Assembly: GCA_027080405.1 (NCBI GenBank)
Contig: JALWSL010000823.1
Location: forward strand, 1-9,952
Direction: 5' to 3'
Source of the DNA: Planctomycetaceae bacterium
Lineage (GTDB): Bacteria; Planctomycetota; Planctomycetia; Planctomycetales; Planctomycetaceae
Length of the DNA stretch: 9,952 nt
A program made the position numbers and the translations under genes. This document shows, one piece after another, positions 7,081 through 9,952 of the stretch. The notes beneath the pieces were generated by a model. The model was not told where the DNA came from. It searched no databases and saw only the letters and a program-made list of their open reading frames with translations. Each line of letters starts with the position of its first letter. Position 1 is the stretch's first letter.

Positions 7081-8186
7081 CCACACTGGGCCTTGAAACG
7101 CAACAGGTGGTCGGCCAGTGTGATCGCCACCATTGCTTCGGCCATCGGAATGAATCTTGGGAGCAGGCAGGGGTCGTGTCTCCCTTTGGTGCTGATTGTT
7201 GTTTCTGTTCCGTCACGATTTACCGTTGGCTGTGGTTTGGGCAGGGAGCTGGTCGGTTTCACCGCTGCGCGTAACACGATGGGCAAGCCGGTCGAAATCC
7301 CTCCCAGCATTCCACCATGTCGGTTGGAGGCCGTGGTGATTTCTCCTGCCCCGTTTCCGGGAATGAATGGATCGTTGTTTTCGCTCCCTTTCAGGGTGAC
7401 GCACCCGAAGCCGACTCCATATTCGACACCGAGAACAGCGGGGAGACTGAATAATGCTTTCGCCAGATCGGCTTTCAATTTGTCAAAGACCGGTTCACCT
7501 AACCCGGCTGGCAGTCCGGTGGTGACAATCTCGGCTGCTCCGCCGATTGAATCCTGTTGTTTGCGTACCTGTTCCACAAGCGAGATCATTTTTTGGGCTG
7601 CTTCAACATCGGGGCAGCGGATGATGTTTGCGCTACCATCGGGCAGCTTCTCCACCTGCTCCAAAGTAACGTCAGCAGGGGAGTCGATGTTCGCTTTCAC
7701 CTCTCCAACTTGCACAACGTAACCGAGAACATTAGCGCCGCACTGCTTGTGCAGAATTTTTTTCGCCACTACTCCAGCGGCAACACGGGCGGTCGTTTCC
7801 CGGGCCGAAGAACGCCCCCCGCCTCGATAGTCGCGAAAACCGTATTTGGCATCGAAACTGTAATCGGCGTGGCCGGGACGATAGACATCTTTTATATTGC
7901 CGTAATCGCGGCTGCGCTGGTCTTCGTTGCGTATCAGGATGGCCAATGATGTGCCTGTTGTTTTTCCCTCGAAAACCCCGGAAAGGATTTCCGGTTGATC
8001 CGCTTCATTTCGCTGGGTGACAATCCTGCTTTGCCCCGGCCTTCGGCGATCCAGATCTTTTTGAAGATCGTCCACACTCAACTCGATCCCGGGGGGAACG
8101 CCGTCAATGATCACCACATTACCCGGGCCGTGACTTTCGCCGGCTGTGGTGATACGAAATAGTTGCCCAAAACTGTTTCCTGCCAT
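7074..8186 (-). CDS. aroC: Chorismate synthase
   Basis: AroC converts 5-enolpyruvylshikimate-3-phosphate to chorismate using reduced FMN, the last shikimate-pathway step feeding aromatic amino acids, folate and quinones, in the cytoplasm. The 370-residue product carries all three family signatures: GESHG (16-20, His19), GHADY (105-109, His106) with YRGGGRSSARETTARVAAG (120-138), and GRHDPCLLPRFIPMAEAM (335-352). Length is typical of the bacterial enzyme. A GTG at 8201 would add five residues, but the ATG at 8186 begins the canonical MAGNSFGQLFRITTAGESHG and has an AG-rich GTGAGAG ribosome-binding region upstream, so it is preferred. The gene stands alone, divergent from the S41 protease gene across a long spacer. 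Its stop codon sits at the border of repeat copy B. Confidence 0.97.
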   Translation of the reverse strand: MAGNSFGQLFRITTAGESHGPGNVVIIDGVPPGIELSVDDLQKDLDRRRPGQSRIVTQRNEADQPEILSGVFEGKTTGTSLAILIRNEDQRSRDYGNIKDVYRPGHADYSFDAKYGFRDYRGGGRSSARETTARVAAGVVAKKILHKQCGANVLGYVVQVGEVKANIDSPADVTLEQVEKLPDGSANIIRCPDVEAAQKMISLVEQVRKQQDSIGGAAEIVTTGLPAGLGEPVFDKLKADLAKALFSLPAVLGVEYGVGFGCVTLKGSENNDPFIPGNGAGEITTASNRHGGMLGGISTGLPIVLRAAVKPTSSLPKPQPTVNRDGTETTISTKGRHDPCLLPRFIPMAEAMVAITLADHLLRFKAQCGD

Positions 8187-8393
8187 CGATAAAACTCTCA
8201 CTCTCTCGGTTATGCGTGGTTCATGCTCTTCAGATTCTGCACGGGACGACGTAACGTTGGTAACGACAGGTTGAGCCAGATTGCCGAGACCGAAACGGAA
8301 TCTTATTGGAAATGCACGACAGACGCAAAGATGTCAACGGTTCTGTTCGGAATCCGGTATTGGAATGAGACAGGGCAACAGGAGAATGGGATC

Positions 8394-8491
8394 GGGAACA
8401 TGGTGATGTACTGGAAACATGGCGTCACGGAAACATGGTAAAGAGCGGGAGGAATTCCCTTTCGCAAGTTGGAACAACTCTGGAACAACTC
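8394..8491. repeat. Cluster of GGAACA-type short direct repeats
   Basis: GGGAACATGG at 8394-8403 and GGAAACATGG at 8413-8422 and 8429-8438 form three near-identical 10-base copies (spacings 19 and 16). They are followed by an exact 11-base tandem duplication TGGAACAACTC at 8470-8480 and 8481-8491. Upstream, segments starting GGAATC at 8299 and 8350 are loosely similar to each other. The words are read directly; their role is unknown. Confidence 0.55.
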
Positions 8492-8628
8492 CCTGGAAGT
8501 GCCTTGCAGGAGCGTGTACGAACCGCAGTACAAGCTGGAACTTTAGGTTTATTTTGCCTGACTGGCCGCTATTTTGGAAAAGAGTTCCGGTTGTAGGGAT
8601 TGGGGTAACAGATTCGGAACCAAAAAAA

Positions 8629-8657
8629 TTGACGGAGCCAATTTTCTGACGTATGCT
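8629..8657 (+). promoter_or_regulatory. Sigma-70 type promoter of the S41 protease gene
   Basis: TTGACG (8629-8634) and TATGCT (8652-8657) are separated by 17 bases, matching five and four of six consensus positions. A seven-A run directly upstream could act as an UP element. Transcription from near 8664 would give an unusually long leader of about 210 bases containing the palindrome and stem-loop. Confidence 0.5.
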
Positions 8658-8694
8658 GGATTGTCGAAACTGTTGTGGCACGTCAACAACAGTG

Positions 8695-8711
8695 ATGTGA
8701 AAAGATCACAT
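8695..8711. promoter_or_regulatory. Perfect 6-base inverted repeat in the ctp leader
   Basis: ATGTGA (8695-8700) and TCACAT (8706-8711) are perfect inverted arms around AAAGA. It resembles the half-sites of CRP/FNR-type regulators, but the spacer is five bases rather than six. It lies about 40 bases downstream of the -10 box, where a repressor or an RNA hairpin is more plausible than an activator site. Confidence 0.35.
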
Positions 8712-8761
8712 ATTCATTTGTCGCCAATACTTGCCTGGCTAATCGAGAATGGAACTCTCTT

Positions 8762-8809
8762 GGCAAATTCGCCCCGGTTTTCGGGACGGTTTTGCAAACC
8801 GGGGTTGCC
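8762..8809 (+). promoter_or_regulatory. Stem-loop with alternative pairing in the ctp 5' leader
   Basis: CCCCGGTTT (8772-8780) pairs perfectly with AAACCGGGG (8796-8804). Outside a 5-base bulge, GGCAA (8762-8766) pairs with TTGCC (8805-8809). The AAACCG part can instead pair with CGGTTT at 8787-8792 around a three-base loop, so two hairpins compete for one strand. No T-run follows, which argues against a terminator. The structure ends 67 bases before the ctp ATG. Confidence 0.5.
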
Positions 8810-8816
8810 TGCGGGC

Positions 8817-8861
8817 ATGACCTCAGGAGGAATTACAAGCGGCGACTTGCAGCAACAATAG
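8817..8861 (+). CDS. Possible 14-codon upstream open frame before the S41 protease
   Basis: ATG at 8817 opens a 14-residue frame (MTSGGITSGDLQQQ) ending in TAG at 8859-8861, 15 bases before the ctp ATG and in the same frame. It has only a weak ribosome-binding region. An AGGAGGA stretch (8825-8831) inside it has no start codon at a suitable distance. Translation is speculative, but the TAG rules out any earlier in-frame ctp start. Confidence 0.15.
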   Translation: MTSGGITSGDLQQQ

Positions 8862-8876
8862 AGGGGGAACGGCTGC

Positions 8877-9952
8877 ATGTCATTTACTGCGAAGAAAATT
8901 CTACTTTGTTTCAGTGTCGCCTTTTTGGCACTTGTTTCTACCACTGTTCTGGATGTCACCGGCGCGTCGAAAGATCCTTCCGCTGTCAAAGACGTGCGCG
9001 AAGCCGTTCAGGTCGGGATCGAGTTCGAACGGAAAAGCAAGTGGGTTGATGCCGTTGTGCATTATCGCGACACGCTCAAGACATGGCCGGACAGCAATGA
9101 ACTGAAATACGGGTTGCGCCGTTCCCGGTTTCACATGAATATCGCCCGGCGCTATGCTGATAAAAGCTATCAGGATCAGTTGCTCAAACTTTCGGAATAC
9201 GAAGCCCTCGAATTGCTCGATGAAGTTCTCTTCAAGATTCACGGGCATTATGTCAACACGCTCTCCTCAACGTATTTCATCGCTCATGGCACTGAGAGTG
9301 TTTACCTGGCTTTGAATAACGAGGCTTTTTTGGAGCGAAACAATATCTACACACGCTCGCTGCCTGAAGTTGCCAGTGCCCGACGCATGTTGTTCGAAAA
9401 ATACTGGAATAAACCGGTTTCAAGTCCTGAAGCGGCCCGGAACCTGGTTCTGGAAGTGGCCAACCGCCTGCAAAAGAGGTTGGGGATCGCTCGGGTGCCG
9501 GTCATTCTGGAGTATGTCTTCGGCGGCTGTAATGCGATGGACGATTACAGCGGGTACCTGACACCGGAAAAACTTTCCGATTTGTACAACAACATCGAGG
9601 GCGAATTCGTTGGACTCGGTATTGAAATGAAGTCGGAAGAAGGGAAGGGAATTCTACTGGTCAATGTTCTTCCGGACAGTCCTGCTGAAGAAGGGGGATT
9701 GTTACCTGGCGACCACATCACACATATCGATCAGATCGATTGCCGAAATAAACCAACCGACGAATCTGCCAGTCTGTTGACAGGCAAACAGGGAAGTCGC
9801 GTTCACATTCGCTGGGTGACAAAGAATGACCAGGAAAAGGAGGGTTATTTCATCCGTCGTGAAGTAAAAGTGAAAAGCATCCCGATTGTAAAGATGATCG
9901 ATTCAAACAATGGCATCGGCTATATCCGCATGGCCGGTTTCCAGAGAACAAC
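8877..9952 (+). CDS. S41 family (CtpA/Prc-type) carboxyl-terminal processing protease, C-terminus beyond the window
   Basis: The visible 358 residues begin with a signal peptide (MSFTAKK then hydrophobic 8-25; cleavage perhaps near GA-S), indicating export to the periplasm. Residues about 36-200 form a helical region with TPR-like character (REAVQVGIEFERKSKWVDAVVHYRDTLKTWP, split here at Lys68). DDYSGYLTP (222-230) is the usual motif just before the PDZ domain of CtpA proteases. PDZ runs about 238-322, with EGEFVGLGIEM, VLPDSPAEEGGLLPGDHITHID and LTGKQGSRVHI. GIGYIRMAGFQ (346-356) starts the S41 catalytic core; the Ser/Lys dyad is outside the window, so activity cannot be confirmed. Such proteases degrade or trim periplasmic proteins. 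The ATG has GAGGGGG nine bases upstream, and the in-frame TAG at 8859 fixes it. A promoter and structured leader precede it. Confidence 0.9.
   Translation, partial: MSFTAKKILLCFSVAFLALVSTTVLDVTGASKDPSAVKDVREAVQVGIEFERKSKWVDAVVHYRDTLKTWPDSNELKYGLRRSRFHMNIARRYADKSYQDQLLKLSEYEALELLDEVLFKIHGHYVNTLSSTYFIAHGTESVYLALNNEAFLERNNIYTRSLPEVASARRMLFEKYWNKPVSSPEAARNLVLEVANRLQKRLGIARVPVILEYVFGGCNAMDDYSGYLTPEKLSDLYNNIEGEFVGLGIEMKSEEGKGILLVNVLPDSPAEEGGLLPGDHITHIDQIDCRNKPTDESASLLTGKQGSRVHIRWVTKNDQEKEGYFIRREVKVKSIPIVKMIDSNNGIGYIRMAGFQRT

Larger units (their letters stand above)
8187..8876. other. Long divergent spacer between aroC and the S41 protease gene
   Basis: These 690 bases contain a repeat cluster (8394-8491), the ctp promoter (8629-8657), a palindrome (8695-8711), a strong leader stem-loop (8762-8809) and a 14-codon open frame (8817-8861). 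A perfect TTGACA hexamer on the minus strand (8332-8337) points towards aroC but no acceptable -10 lies at the right distance. No reading frame of 60-115 codons in the spacer resembles a known protein. Confidence 0.6.

Noticed and set aside
7066..7722. A 218-codon plus-strand open frame opposite aroC
   Set aside because: Antisense shadow of chorismate synthase, which has all three signatures on the minus strand.
8332..8337. Perfect TTGACA on the minus strand as the aroC promoter
   Set aside because: No -10-like hexamer at 16-18 bases; the nearest TAAGAT is 26 bases away.
8695..8711. Calling the palindrome a genuine CRP site
   Set aside because: The spacer is five bases instead of six and the position downstream of the promoter does not fit activation; kept only as an inverted repeat.

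Overview
The window looks like ordinary chromosomal DNA of a planctomycete. The main pointers are a DUF1501 sulfatase-like protein with a twin-arginine signal, a family heavily expanded in Planctomycetes, and an S41 protease with a long N-terminal region before its PDZ domain. Long intergenic spacers (300-700 bases) fit the same picture. Eight protein-coding genes are supported, two of them cut by the window edges. No tRNA, rRNA, CRISPR array, transposase, phage gene or plasmid function was seen.

Layout. On the minus strand at the left are the start of aspS (aspartyl-tRNA synthetase, GTG start, running off the left edge) and complete murA (first committed step of peptidoglycan precursor synthesis). 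A 535-base divergent spacer follows. Then come three plus-strand genes: an NADPH-dependent FMN reductase-like flavoprotein, a TIM-barrel sugar phosphate isomerase/epimerase-like protein, and a TauE/SafE-type membrane permease. These converge on two minus-strand genes, the DUF1501 protein and aroC (chorismate synthase, last step of the shikimate pathway). A 690-base divergent spacer separates aroC from a plus-strand S41/CtpA-type periplasmic protease that runs off the right edge before its catalytic residues.

How the genes relate. The genes do not form one pathway or an evident operon. Most have their own spacer, and several have recognisable promoters (aspS -10, murA, ctp). MurA, AspS and AroC are housekeeping enzymes. 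The remaining genes are envelope or general metabolic functions whose substrates cannot be read from sequence.

The less ordinary content is noncoding. A roughly 100-120 base imperfect repeat is present twice, upstream of murA and between aroC and the DUF1501 gene. Short direct-repeat arrays with 16-20 base spacing lie in front of aspS, the isomerase gene, the TauE gene and within the aroC/ctp spacer. The ctp leader carries a strong stem-loop with a competing alternative pairing. I did not find convincing evidence of a new multigene system; the repeat family and the ctp leader are the best candidates for further examination.
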